From the NCBI GenBank assembly GCA_040217575.1, contig JAVJPW010000002.1:806001-870000 (forward strand): a DNA stretch of 64,000 nucleotides, read 5' to 3'. The stretch comes from Pacificispira sp040217575 (GTDB lineage Bacteria > Pseudomonadota > Alphaproteobacteria > UBA8366 > Aestuariispiraceae). A program made the position numbers and the translations under genes. The notes under the pieces were generated by a model. That model saw only the letters and a list, made by a program, of their open reading frames with translations. It searched no databases and was not told where the DNA came from. Of the stretch, positions 50,836-60,436 are shown piece after piece. The first letter of the stretch is position 1. Each line of letters begins with the position of its first letter.

Positions 50836-52122
50836 ATGGGTGCCACTTTAGTCATCTCGTTTCTGAGCGTCATTGCCATCGGCGTCCCCGTCGCGTTCGC
50901 TCTTGGAATTGCGGCTGTCATCGTTTTCGTTCTCGTCAATCCGGACTTGCTGGCGCTTCTGCCGCAGCGGATCTTCACGGGCATCGACCTCTTTGCGCTA
51001 ATAGCTGTCCCATTTTTCATTCTGGCCGGCGAGCTAATGGGCAGCTCGGGTATCCTTGGTCGTATCCTGCGCTTTGCCCAGCTTGTGTCTGGCCATATCC
51101 GGGGCAGCGTCGCCCAGGTGACCATTCTTGTCAGCATGATGTTCGGGTGGATCAACGGATCCGGCGTCGCGGGAGCCAGCGCTGTCGGCTCCATGCTGAT
51201 CCCTTCGATGAATGAGACCTACAAGAACAATGCTTTCGGTGCGGCAGTAACGGCCTGCTCCTCGACGATCGGGCCGATCATTCCGCCAAGCGTGCCTATG
51301 ATTCTCTATGCCTTGATTGCGGAAAACGTCTCCGTCGCCGGAATGTTTGCCGCAGGCGTCGTGCCGGGATTGCTGATGGCGGCCGGCATGATGGGGGTAA
51401 CATATCTGATTGCCCGCAAGCGAAACTATCCAACCGAATCGGTATCCACCACGTTTCGGGAGAAGGTTCGAATTGTCCGCCGCTTTCTGGTGGCGGGTGC
51501 CTTGCCGGTGATCATGGTGGGCGGCATCGTTGGCGGCGTTTTCACGCCGGTGGAGGCAGGAGCCGTCGCGGTGCTTTATGCACTGTTCGTAGGGACTTTC
51601 GTGACGCGGACATTGACACTGGACAGTGTCTACAAGGCCCTGATCAACACAGGCGTCATCACATCGGTGGTCTTTCTGATGATGGGCGTTGCAAACTTCG
51701 CGAGCTGGATCATCACAACGGAGCAAGTTCCGCAATCTGTTGCCGACGCGATCTCACTGGTCACGACCAATCCACTGGTGTTCCTGCTTCTTGTAAACAT
51801 CATTCTTCTAATTGCGGGACTGTTCTTCGACGCCGTCGCAGCCATGGTGATGTTTGCACCCATCCTGGTGCCGCTTTCCGAGGCCTTTGGCATCCCGCCG
51901 CTTCATTTCGGAACAATTTTCGTGATCAACCTGATCATCGGACTGGTGACGCCACCCGTGGGAATGTGCCTCTTCATTACAGCCGGGATCGGCAAGGCAA
52001 GAATCGAATCCGTTTTTCGAGAGAGCCTTCCTTACCTGGCCTGGCTGCTGACCGTTCTGATGATCGTGACGTATCTGCCCGCGGCTTACCTGTGGCTTCC
52101 CGAATGGCTGGGCTATCGGTGA
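50836..52122 (+). CDS. TRAP transporter large membrane subunit, DctM family
   Basis: 428 residues with about twelve membrane spans, typical of DctM. Visible motifs are PFFILAGELMGSSGILGRIL, GSGVAGASAVGSMLIPSM, and ACSSTIGPIIPPSVPMILYA. The last motif is strongly conserved in the ion-coupled transport domain. It forms the channel with DctQ and is driven by a sodium or proton gradient. It is followed after about 90 bp by the Rieske oxygenase gene. Confidence 0.9.
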   Translation: MGATLVISFLSVIAIGVPVAFALGIAAVIVFVLVNPDLLALLPQRIFTGIDLFALIAVPFFILAGELMGSSGILGRILRFAQLVSGHIRGSVAQVTILVSMMFGWINGSGVAGASAVGSMLIPSMNETYKNNAFGAAVTACSSTIGPIIPPSVPMILYALIAENVSVAGMFAAGVVPGLLMAAGMMGVTYLIARKRNYPTESVSTTFREKVRIVRRFLVAGALPVIMVGGIVGGVFTPVEAGAVAVLYALFVGTFVTRTLTLDSVYKALINTGVITSVVFLMMGVANFASWIITTEQVPQSVADAISLVTTNPLVFLLLVNIILLIAGLFFDAVAAMVMFAPILVPLSEAFGIPPLHFGTIFVINLIIGLVTPPVGMCLFITAGIGKARIESVFRESLPYLAWLLTVLMIVTYLPAAYLWLPEWLGYR

Positions 52123-52211
52123 ATGTGACGCGAACTTTAATACCTTGTTGTTGGAAAAAAAACGGCAGGGCGGTGAACCAAACCATGATTGAGAGAGTAA
52201 AGGAGGAATCG

Positions 52212-53615
52212 ATGAGTGCGAATGCAACGGCTCCCGCGACGGCCAACGACCAGTCGCTCAGTTACCAGGGTTACAACCGGCGAAACGTGGCGGAACCGGA
52301 CTTCGAACTGACGAGCACCGACCCAGGGTCGCCGATGGGTGAACTGATGCGCCGCTATTGGCAGCCGGTCTGTTTGTCGGAAGAACTGACCGACGTTCCG
52401 AAGGCGATCCGAATCATGGGGGAGAACCTGGTCGCGTATCGTGACAAGTCGGGTGACGTGGGGGTCCTGCACCGCCATTGCGCGCATCGCGGGGCATCGC
52501 TGGAATTCGGTATCATCGCCGACCATGGCATTCGCTGCTGCTATCACGGTTGGCACTATGGTAATGACGGACAATTATTGGATGCGCCTTGCGAGGCGGA
52601 CCCAACCCGACTGAAGCAAACGGTCTGCCAAGGTGCGTATCCGGCTTTCGAACGCGACGGCTTGGTATTCGCCTATATGGGGCCGCCGGAACTGCGACCC
52701 GAATTTCCCGAATTCGATACGTATACCCTTCCGAAAGGCACCCGGATGGTGCCGTTCTCGAACATCTATCCGTGCAACTGGCTCCAGGTGTTCGAAAACA
52801 TCATGGACCATATGCATACCGCCGTTTTGCACAATCACATGGTCGTCGACGGCGTCGATCAGGAAACATCGGACGGAGTCACGCTGGAAGGTTTCGGTGA
52901 CATGCCGATCATGCACTGGGAGGCAACCCGCAATGGTCAGGGCATGGTTTTTGTGGCCGGCCGTCGGCTGCCTGAGGACAAGGTTTGGGTTCGTATCACG
53001 GAAATGATCTTTCCCAATTATCTTCAGATTGGATCGTTGATGCCGACGGCTGCGCGCGAACGCCATTCGACGGCGGGATGCACCCGTTGGAACGTGCCGG
53101 TCGATGATGAAAACATGATCATGTTCGGCTTCCGCCACTTCAACGATGAGGTGGATCCGGACCATCTGGGCGATGAAGAAGACTGCGGTGTCGATAAAAT
53201 CGACTTCCTGGTCGGGCAAACCGGCGACAGACCATACGAGGTCGGCCAGCGGGCACCCGGTGATTGGGAGGCGATCTGCAGCCAGCGCCCTATTGCAATT
53301 CACGCCGCCGAGAATCCCGGCACGTCGGATATCGGTGTTTACCTCTGCCGTCGCCTTCTGCGCGAAATGGTCAAAGGAAAGACCCCCGACTATCCGCTGT
53401 ATGGACAGCTGACAGCTGAAGGCAAGCGCCTGCCGATCTATGCCCAGGATTCCATCCTGAAAATTCCTGAGAAACCGAAGGCGGAAGACCGGAAGCAGAT
53501 TCTGGAAATCGGCAAGCAGGTGCTGGCGATCATGCAGTCCGCCGACGAATTGCCGGCGGAAGAGCGCGATGCGCATGTGCGGCGTGAACTCGACAAGCTC
53601 GATGGCGGGCTCTGA
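52212..53615 (+). CDS. Rieske oxygenase, phthalate dioxygenase/demethylase type (alpha subunit)
   Basis: 467 residues from ATG 52212, which has AGGAGG directly upstream; a longer frame would run into the DctM gene. The Rieske ligands are Cys90-x-His92 (CAHRG) and Cys109-x2-His112 (CCYHGWHY). The iron site is NIMDHMHTAVLH (Asp199, His202, His207). The architecture fits the single-subunit, phthalate-4,5-dioxygenase-like class, which also includes O-demethylases. Its reductase is encoded next. The substrate is probably the aromatic acid imported by the TRAP system. Confidence 0.9.
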   Translation: MSANATAPATANDQSLSYQGYNRRNVAEPDFELTSTDPGSPMGELMRRYWQPVCLSEELTDVPKAIRIMGENLVAYRDKSGDVGVLHRHCAHRGASLEFGIIADHGIRCCYHGWHYGNDGQLLDAPCEADPTRLKQTVCQGAYPAFERDGLVFAYMGPPELRPEFPEFDTYTLPKGTRMVPFSNIYPCNWLQVFENIMDHMHTAVLHNHMVVDGVDQETSDGVTLEGFGDMPIMHWEATRNGQGMVFVAGRRLPEDKVWVRITEMIFPNYLQIGSLMPTAARERHSTAGCTRWNVPVDDENMIMFGFRHFNDEVDPDHLGDEEDCGVDKIDFLVGQTGDRPYEVGQRAPGDWEAICSQRPIAIHAAENPGTSDIGVYLCRRLLREMVKGKTPDYPLYGQLTAEGKRLPIYAQDSILKIPEKPKAEDRKQILEIGKQVLAIMQSADELPAEERDAHVRRELDKLDGGL

Positions 53616-53660
53616 TCAAGACCGCAGCCAAATCAACCAAAGGATGACCGGAGACCCGAC

Positions 53661-54614
53661 ATGACGACCCTGCGCATACGCTCCATCACATGGGAAGCCG
53701 AGGGAATCCGGTCATTCGAATTGGTTTCGCCGGAAGGCGAAGAACTTCCGGCATTCGATGCCGGCGCGCATCTCGATGTCCAGATACCGGGGGGGATTTC
53801 GCGACGCTATTCACTTTGCAATCCACCCTGGGAGCGTCATCGCTACGTCATTGCGGTACTAGACGTCCCCAATAGCCGGGGCGGGTCGCGGGCAATGCAT
53901 CGAAACCTCCGTGCAGGCGATCTCATTGATGTGTCCGGACCGCATAACTTCTTTCCTCTGGCGCAGGAGGCAGAACGCTCGATCCTCCTGGCTGGCGGGA
54001 TCGGCGTGACGCCAATAATGGCGATGTACGAACAACTGCGCAGGGACGGACGCCCTGTCGAACTCCATTATTGCACAAAGTCGCCCGATCATACGGCCTT
54101 TCGGACCCGACTTCGGGACGGTATCGAGGCGGGACACGTATCTCTTCACCATGACGGCGGTGACCCGAGCAAGGGCCTCGACATCGCGAAACTGCTGGAG
54201 AATGCAGCACCGAGCGCGCACGTCTACTATTGTGGCCCAACCGGTTTCATGGGCGCGGTGAGGGACGCCACTTCGCATTGGCCACAGGAACAGGTTCACT
54301 TCGAATATTTCGGGCAGGAACCGACTGCCAGACCCAAGGGCGAGAGCCATGGCCAGGAAGTCCACGTGGTTCTTGAACGACTGGGACGAACTATTCCGGT
54401 CGATCCCACTCAGACAATTCTGGAGGCATTGCGGGCTTCGGATGTCGAATGCGAATCCTCTTGTGAGGCAGGCATGTGCGGCACCTGCAAAGTCCGTTAT
54501 CTCGAAGGTTCTCCCGAACACAACGATCTGATCCTCTCCGAGGATGAGCGTGAAGAATATGTGCTGATCTGCTGTGCGCGTGCCGGCAGTGATCCGTTGG
54601 TTTTGGACCTGTGA
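53661..54614 (+). CDS. Phthalate dioxygenase reductase-type (VanB-like) FMN/[2Fe-2S] oxidoreductase
   Basis: 317 residues. The flavin domain has RRYSLCNPP, the NAD domain has LAGGIGVTPIMAMYEQL, and the C-terminal plant-type ferredoxin domain has CESSCEAGMCGTC plus the last Cys in LICCARAG. This is the class IA one-protein reductase that passes electrons from NADH to phthalate-type Rieske oxygenases. It lies 45 bp after the oxygenase gene and is its natural partner. Confidence 0.92.
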   Translation: MTTLRIRSITWEAEGIRSFELVSPEGEELPAFDAGAHLDVQIPGGISRRYSLCNPPWERHRYVIAVLDVPNSRGGSRAMHRNLRAGDLIDVSGPHNFFPLAQEAERSILLAGGIGVTPIMAMYEQLRRDGRPVELHYCTKSPDHTAFRTRLRDGIEAGHVSLHHDGGDPSKGLDIAKLLENAAPSAHVYYCGPTGFMGAVRDATSHWPQEQVHFEYFGQEPTARPKGESHGQEVHVVLERLGRTIPVDPTQTILEALRASDVECESSCEAGMCGTCKVRYLEGSPEHNDLILSEDEREEYVLICCARAGSDPLVLDL

Positions 54615-54724
54615 CATGAAGCGGTGTGCGTCTGTCGGCGGATTGGGGTTCCGGATCCTGGCACTGCAGGCGCAGAGACAGATTCAATTGACTGTTTGAC
54701 GATCGATTTTTGAAAGGACGGACA

Positions 54725-55504
54725 ATGACGGTGGAAATGCAGGAGCTCGAGATATTTAAAAATCTTGGGCGACCCGATCCCAGCGGTGTTCCGCGCTACC
54801 GTAGGCTTGCCGATGCGTTAGTCGAAGGTATCAAACAGGGTGTCTGGAAGCCGGGCGAGAAGCTGCCGACTGAGGATATGCTGGCGGCCATGATTCCTTA
54901 TAGTTTGGGAACTGTGCAGCGCGCACTCCGCGATCTCGCCGACCAGGGGCTGGTGGTGCGACAGCATGGCCTTGGAAGTTTCGTCGCAGAGCTTCCGAAG
55001 CAACTGACAGCTCCTTGGCACTGTCGGTTTCTGGATGACGACGGTGAAACCGTCTTGCCGATTTTCTCACAGGCCGTTGCGCGTGAAATCGCAAATGGAT
55101 CAGGGCCGTGGCGACGGTATTTGACTTCAGACGGCGTTATGCGCCTTGATCGAATCATTACCGTCAACGAGGAATTCAAGGTTTTCAGTCGGTTTTTTGG
55201 TCACAAGGAGCTTCTGGCGCCGTTGTGGGAAATGCCGATGGAGAGTCTGCACGGTGCGAATTTCAGAGAGTTGATCGTCACACGTTGTCGTCTGCCTATT
55301 ACCGACATTACCCGGCTGATGACGGTAGAAGAATTCGATGCCGAAACATGTCAACGCATTGGGATCAGCAACGAGACGACAGGCATGCGGATGCAGGCCA
55401 TCGCAAGATCCGGACGAAATACCTTCGTCTACTTCCAGGAGTTCTTTTTCCCCGAAACGCGGCGGCCGCTTCAGCTCATAGAGCACTCGACCTTCAGCGC
55501 GTAA
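54725..55504 (+). CDS. GntR-family transcriptional regulator with UTRA domain (HutC subfamily)
   Basis: 259 residues from ATG 54725, with AAAGGACGG upstream; a TTG at 54710 is a poorer start. The winged helix-turn-helix is GVWKPGEKLPTEDMLAAMI then SLGTVQRALRDLADQGLV. The C-terminal UTRA-type domain senses a small ligand. It sits inside the catabolic operon and is the best candidate for binding the GTCCTATATAGGAC palindromes at 47536 and 49065. Confidence 0.88.
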   Translation: MTVEMQELEIFKNLGRPDPSGVPRYRRLADALVEGIKQGVWKPGEKLPTEDMLAAMIPYSLGTVQRALRDLADQGLVVRQHGLGSFVAELPKQLTAPWHCRFLDDDGETVLPIFSQAVAREIANGSGPWRRYLTSDGVMRLDRIITVNEEFKVFSRFFGHKELLAPLWEMPMESLHGANFRELIVTRCRLPITDITRLMTVEEFDAETCQRIGISNETTGMRMQAIARSGRNTFVYFQEFFFPETRRPLQLIEHSTFSA

Positions 55505-55537
55505 CAAAACATCTGACGTAAGGAATGGATTACCGTC

Positions 55538-56995
55538 ATGAGTACGAAACCGCAAAACCTCGTTGTCATCATGTCCGACGAACATTCTCCCAAAATCCTG
55601 GGTTGTCACGGAAACCAAAACGTCGACACACCCAACCTGGACGCGTTAGCTGAACGTGGTACCCGCTTTTCCCAAGCCTATTGCGCAAGTCCGGTTTGTA
55701 TCCCGGCCCGTGCATCTTTTGCGGTTGGAAAATACATTCATGAAATCGGTTATTGGGACAATGCCGACGCCTATGATGGCCGTGTGCCGAGTTGGCATCA
55801 CAAGCTTCGCGATCGCGGCCATGAAGTCGTGTCTATCGGCAAGTTACATTTCCGGCAGCCGGACGAAGACCACGGATTTTCCGAAGAAATCATCCCCATG
55901 CATGTCATCGAAGGTAAGGGTGATCTGATGGGCCTGGTGCGCAGTGAACTGCCGGTTCGGAAGGGTGCGTATAAAATGGCCGGGTTCGCCGGTCCCGGCG
56001 AAAGCCAGTATACGTTCTACGATCGCGAAATCGCTGCCCGAGCCCAAATTTGGCTCCGGCAGGCGGCACAGCGCCAAGCCGATAAACCTTGGGTACTCTT
56101 TGTTTCATTCGTATGTCCGCATTTTCCGCTGACTGCCCCGCCAGAGCACTTCTATCGCTACTACGAAGCGGATCTCCCGTTTCCGAAACTCTATGAGAAG
56201 TCAGAACGCCCGACCCATCCCTACATCGTCGACTACGCGAGCAGCTTCAACTACGACGACTATTTCGATCAGGAAAAAGTTCGAAAGGCGCTGGCTGGTT
56301 ACTACGGGCTCTGCAGTTTCCTGGATGAAAACATCGGAAAGGTTTTGGGTGTTCTCGACGATACCGGATTGTCGGAAAACACTCGGGTTATCTACACATC
56401 CGACCATGGCGATAATCTTGGGGCGCGCGGGCTTTGGGGGAAGTCGACACTGTTCGACGAGGCATCCGCCGTTCCGATGATAATGGCGGGCGACGAGATC
56501 CCGGTCGGCAAGGTCATCGATACGCCGGTCAGCCATGTAGATTTCTATCCATTTGTCTTGGACGCTGTCGGAAACGTCGAACCGGACCTTCGTAAGGGGT
56601 TTCCCGGAACATCGCTGTTTGAACTTGCGGACGGGGATGCACCTGATCGCAATGTATTGGTCGAATATCACGGCATGGGCTCAACATCGGGCGCCTTCAT
56701 GATTCGTCATGGGGTCTATAAGTACGTCTTTTATACCCGCTATCCCTGTCAGTTGTTCGATCTGGAGAACGACCCTGAGGAGCTCGTCGATCTTGGCGCT
56801 GATCCCAGATACGCGGATGTGGTGCGTGAATGCCACGAACGCCTTCTTCTGATTTGCGACCCTATCGACGTGGACCGATGCGCGCGCGAGCGGCAGCAGG
56901 AATTGCTTGTCGAAAACGGCGGCCGCGATGCGGTGATCGCCCGGGGCGACCTTGGCTTTACGCCGGCGCCCGGTGCTCAGATTGCGTTCGATTGA
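55538..56995 (+). CDS. Type I sulfatase (arylsulfatase/alkyl sulfatase superfamily)
   Basis: 485 residues. The formylglycine-forming motif is Cys54-Ile-Pro-Ala-Arg in SPVCIPARASF. The calcium-site residues are Asp14/Glu15 (IMSDEHS) and the later TSDHGDNLG. The fold start NLVVIMSDEHSPKILGCHGN is typical. No signal peptide is visible, so it probably acts in the cytoplasm on an imported sulfate ester. It is followed 30 bp later by a GMC oxidoreductase, which could oxidise the released alcohol. A formylglycine-generating enzyme gene is not in the window. Confidence 0.87.
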   Translation: MSTKPQNLVVIMSDEHSPKILGCHGNQNVDTPNLDALAERGTRFSQAYCASPVCIPARASFAVGKYIHEIGYWDNADAYDGRVPSWHHKLRDRGHEVVSIGKLHFRQPDEDHGFSEEIIPMHVIEGKGDLMGLVRSELPVRKGAYKMAGFAGPGESQYTFYDREIAARAQIWLRQAAQRQADKPWVLFVSFVCPHFPLTAPPEHFYRYYEADLPFPKLYEKSERPTHPYIVDYASSFNYDDYFDQEKVRKALAGYYGLCSFLDENIGKVLGVLDDTGLSENTRVIYTSDHGDNLGARGLWGKSTLFDEASAVPMIMAGDEIPVGKVIDTPVSHVDFYPFVLDAVGNVEPDLRKGFPGTSLFELADGDAPDRNVLVEYHGMGSTSGAFMIRHGVYKYVFYTRYPCQLFDLENDPEELVDLGADPRYADVVRECHERLLLICDPIDVDRCARERQQELLVENGGRDAVIARGDLGFTPAPGAQIAFD

Positions 56996-57025
56996 CGGCG
57001 CATATCCGCGAGGACGGACAGACCC

Positions 57026-58669
57026 ATGACAGAGAAAATCGAAAAAATCGAAGGCGACTATATTGTTGTCGGCGCAGGTTCGTCTGGGGCTGCTCTGGCA
57101 GCACGCCTCAGCGAACGCACCAAAGGGACGGTGATCCTGCTTGAAGCCGGGGGCGTACGGCACCGGGATTTTTGGGTTCGCACCCCGATCGGATTCGCGA
57201 AGACCGTGGGTAATCCCAACTATGTCTGGCCGCTCAGAACGGTCGAACAAAAGGCGATGAGCGGACAGAAGATTTATTGGCCGCGCGGACGGATGCTTGG
57301 CGGAAGCAGCGGTGTAAATGGTATGATCTTCGTACGCGGCGACCCATCGGAGTTCGATCATTGGCGCCAGCTTGGAAATCCGGGCTGGTCCTGGGACGAC
57401 GTACTACCTTACTTCAAGCGTTTCGAACGCACGGAGATCGGTTCCGATGAGGCCCGCGGCCGCAGCGGTCCCATTCATATCTCCAGTGTGAAGGATATGC
57501 CAGATCCATTGTCGGATGCGTTTCACGCAGCCTGTGTCCAGGCCGGAATTCCGGCTAACGACGACTACAATGGGGGCGTCTACGAAGGTGTCTGTTACCT
57601 TCAATTGAACACACGGAACGGACAGCGTTGCGATACAGCGACAGCGTATCTGAATGGCACCAAACAGCCGAACCTTCGCATCGTCACGGAAGCACAGGTC
57701 AGCCGGGTCCTTTTCCAGGGCAGAAGGGCGGTCGGCGTCGAGTATGAAGTCCGGGGCGAAAAACGCAGGGCAATGGCCTCCCGCGAAGTCATTCTGTCTG
57801 CCGGCCCGATCAAATCGCCGCATATTCTTGAACTGTCGGGCGTTGGTCAGGCCGACCGACTGCGGGTTCTGGACATTCCTGTTGTCCATGATCTGCCAGG
57901 TGTGGGTGAACATCTGATTGATCACCTTCAATCCCGGATGACATTCGAAAGCCGCAATGCATTTTCATTGAACACGGTGATGGGGCGGCGTCTTCGCGAA
58001 TACCTGATGGGCATGAAGTATCTGGCGACCCGGAAGGGGCCAATGGCGACCCCGTCTTTTACTGTTCATGCGCTAGCAAGGACGGACGACACGCGTGAGC
58101 GTCCGAACGCCAAAATCCAGTTGGGTCTGCTGAGCGGGAAAGATCGGTTCGAGCTGAGCGGTGCAAAGGATCCGTCGGCCGGGCTTGATCCATTCCCCGG
58201 CTTCCTGATCGGGTTCTTCAACTTGTATCCGGAATCACGGGGCTACGTTCACGCTATTTCGCCGGATCCAAAGGAGGCACCGGAAATCGACCCCCGTTAC
58301 CTGACCGAGGAGCACGACCGCCAGGAAATGATTGCGGCGTTGAAACTCAGCCGGAAGATTTCTCAACAGGCGGCCCTTTCTGATTTTGTCGTGCGCGAAA
58401 CCAGGCCGAGCGAAGACGTGAGGAGCGACGACGAAATGCTCGATTACATTCGTCAGTCCGGGCAGACCTCATATCATCCGGTCGGCACCTGTCGAATGGG
58501 CAGCGACCCGAACGCGGTGGTCGATCCGGAACTGAGGGTAAGGGGGATCCAAGGCCTTCGTGTCGTCGACTCCTCGATCATGCCAACGATTTGTGGTTCG
58601 AACACAAACGCAGGATCGATCATGATTGGGGAAAAGGGCGCGGATTTGATCCTCGCCGACGGCGCTTGA
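57026..58669 (+). CDS. GMC-family FAD-dependent oxidoreductase (choline/alcohol dehydrogenase-like)
   Basis: 547 residues. The FAD-binding motif is YIVVGAGSSGAALAARLSE, and the GMC signature 1 region has GRMLGGSSGVNGMIFVRG. The active-site His is in TSYHPVGTCRMG and the conserved Asn in SNTNAGSIMIGEKGADLI. It oxidises an alcohol to an aldehyde. The sulfatase upstream and the aldehyde dehydrogenase at 47583 suggest a sequence of desulfation, alcohol oxidation and aldehyde oxidation. Confidence 0.9.
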   Translation: MTEKIEKIEGDYIVVGAGSSGAALAARLSERTKGTVILLEAGGVRHRDFWVRTPIGFAKTVGNPNYVWPLRTVEQKAMSGQKIYWPRGRMLGGSSGVNGMIFVRGDPSEFDHWRQLGNPGWSWDDVLPYFKRFERTEIGSDEARGRSGPIHISSVKDMPDPLSDAFHAACVQAGIPANDDYNGGVYEGVCYLQLNTRNGQRCDTATAYLNGTKQPNLRIVTEAQVSRVLFQGRRAVGVEYEVRGEKRRAMASREVILSAGPIKSPHILELSGVGQADRLRVLDIPVVHDLPGVGEHLIDHLQSRMTFESRNAFSLNTVMGRRLREYLMGMKYLATRKGPMATPSFTVHALARTDDTRERPNAKIQLGLLSGKDRFELSGAKDPSAGLDPFPGFLIGFFNLYPESRGYVHAISPDPKEAPEIDPRYLTEEHDRQEMIAALKLSRKISQQAALSDFVVRETRPSEDVRSDDEMLDYIRQSGQTSYHPVGTCRMGSDPNAVVDPELRVRGIQGLRVVDSSIMPTICGSNTNAGSIMIGEKGADLILADGA

Positions 58670-58710
58670 AGACCGGACCTGCCGTCGACGCGGCCACAAA
58701 CAGTTCGACG

Positions 58711-59619
58711 ATGGTGGGAGGTCACCCTGGTGGGCATCTGGCGCAGTTGGCGTCGGTAACGCTCCAGTCATCTATGTTTGTTGCCTATGGGTTTCTTGTC
58801 TCATCCTGGTCGCCATGGATGGTGACAGGTCTTCAGTTCGGGCTGGCGGCTATAATCGGCTGGGCCTTGATTTTGGTTTTTCGCGGTCCGCCGCCGCGTG
58901 GTTTTCCAATAGGCCGGGCGCTTCTTTTTGGCGCGATCGCGCCGGGCGGCGCAATAACTCTCAGCGCCGCGGCAATGACATTGACCGACATCGTTAGTGT
59001 CACTGTTATCTGGGGTTTGGCGCCGCTTTTGATACCTCTGGCCGGTCGGTTGTTCCTGGGGGAGAGGCTGCAGCCGCTTGCCTATGCAGGTGCAACTGGT
59101 GGCTTCATACTGGTGTCCTGGCTCGTAACCCATCGGCAAATGACGGGGGAGGGCGATCTGTATGGCAACATCTTGGTGGTCGCAGGAATTCTTTGCGCGA
59201 CGGCTTCTCAGATTCTCGGTCGTTCAATCAACATGGGAGGCGGGTTTCCCTATCCCTATGTTGCAATGGCCCAAATCGCCGGCGCCGCCATGGTCGCCGT
59301 CACCGTAGCTTGCATCGCCTCAATCGTTACCGGGCGGCTCGGCATCCCGGCGCCCGAACCTTTCGATTTTTGGTTGCTCGGTTACCTCGTCGTGTTCTGC
59401 AGCATAGTCACCTTTCTCTCCTACAACTTCGCACTAAGGCACCTCCCGGTTGCCTTTGTTTCCCTTTACTTCACTCTGATTCCCGCGATCGGAACGATCC
59501 TCGGCACCCTGGTTCTGGACACAGAAGTCTCGTTTTCAGAGGGCCTGATCGTTGCGGGCATTGTTGCATGCGTGGCGCTTCCGTCTGTCGCCCGAATACA
59601 CCGGTCGAAGTTGTCCTGA
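58711..59619 (+). CDS. DMT-superfamily (EamA) transporter
   Basis: About 302 residues from ATG 58711, the first start after the GMC stop. The ribosome site is weak, so the start is uncertain. It has about ten hydrophobic spans in two EamA repeats; the second (FPYPYVAMAQIAGAAMVAVT to FVSLYFTLIPAIGTILGTL) is clear. It may import or export a metabolite of the pathway. It is the last recognisable gene of this cluster. Confidence 0.82.
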   Translation: MVGGHPGGHLAQLASVTLQSSMFVAYGFLVSSWSPWMVTGLQFGLAAIIGWALILVFRGPPPRGFPIGRALLFGAIAPGGAITLSAAAMTLTDIVSVTVIWGLAPLLIPLAGRLFLGERLQPLAYAGATGGFILVSWLVTHRQMTGEGDLYGNILVVAGILCATASQILGRSINMGGGFPYPYVAMAQIAGAAMVAVTVACIASIVTGRLGIPAPEPFDFWLLGYLVVFCSIVTFLSYNFALRHLPVAFVSLYFTLIPAIGTILGTLVLDTEVSFSEGLIVAGIVACVALPSVARIHRSKLS

Positions 59620-59783
59620 GAAGCGGCCCGGTCGGAGATTTCAGGATCTTTGGGGCCTGTGTTTTCCCGGAGACGCGTGTCCAGCAGCGAAACCAGCGCC
59701 TTTTGGTAAAAGTCTCCGCGGTCTCTTTCAGACATCCAAACGACGAGAGACGATGCATGTCCAGATGTCACCCAGTTGATGGC

Positions 59784-60047
59784 GTTGAAGCCGAGGAATC
59801 GACGCTGAGCCGGCAAATCATATGGGAGCTCCCCAAGCTGCTTCGGTTTCTGTGTGGTAAAATCAACCGGCTGCCGCCCGGCCAAGACCGCCCCGACGAT
59901 GTCCGGTGCAAGGAACGCAAGCTGCAACGTCCGGCTCAAGTTGCCGACCGACATGGAGTCGGCACTTGCGATCTCACTTAGATCCGTCGGATCCGAGGAC
60001 GTCAGGCGATCCATCCAAATTATTGGCTTCGTGACAACGGGCTGACA
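59784..60047 (-). pseudogene. Remnant of a recombinase-associated helix-turn-helix protein
   Basis: The minus-strand frame encodes LSEIASADSMSVGNLSRTLQ then LAFLAPDIVGAVLAGRQPVD and ends near YDLPAQRRFLGF. This resembles the C-terminal helix-turn-helix that lies beside or inside alphaproteobacterial serine-recombinase-type proteins (LRLTLLAPDIVEAILDGRQ is the usual form). A stop codon precedes it and the rest of the protein is missing. It is probably a decayed mobile-element fragment between two functional clusters. Confidence 0.55.
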
Positions 60048-60436
60048 TTAGCCCTCGGTTTCGTGCCGATCGCAGACTTGCAGCGCGTTACTCGCAATGG
60101 ACATTCGGTCACTGAAGAAGCCGCACTTCTGCTGGTGTCGCTGACAGCACTTGGCACCGCGCCTAAGGTCGTTCTGGCGGGCCTGACCTTACGTTTTTTC
60201 GACCCTCAAAAAATGCGATTTTGTGCGCGCAGCGTGCCAATTTGCTGTAGTTCACGCGCTCTCAAAATCCTGATGCGGACCTACTGTCAGTGTTAATTGC
60301 TCATGCAAAGCGTCTGTCTTGAGGTTACCTGTCACGCCCAATCGAACGACGACCGTGTCCCTGAAAACGATGTTGGGCGCTTCAGCGGCAACGTGCAGTA
60401 AGGAGAATGCTAAACCTCTCAAACGTAAGGAATCGA
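60048..60436. other. Gene-free stretch
   Basis: No convincing coding frame, RNA gene or strong hairpin was seen between the recombinase-like remnant and the end of the binding-protein-like gene. The sequence may contain further debris of the same mobile element on the minus strand. Confidence 0.4.
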
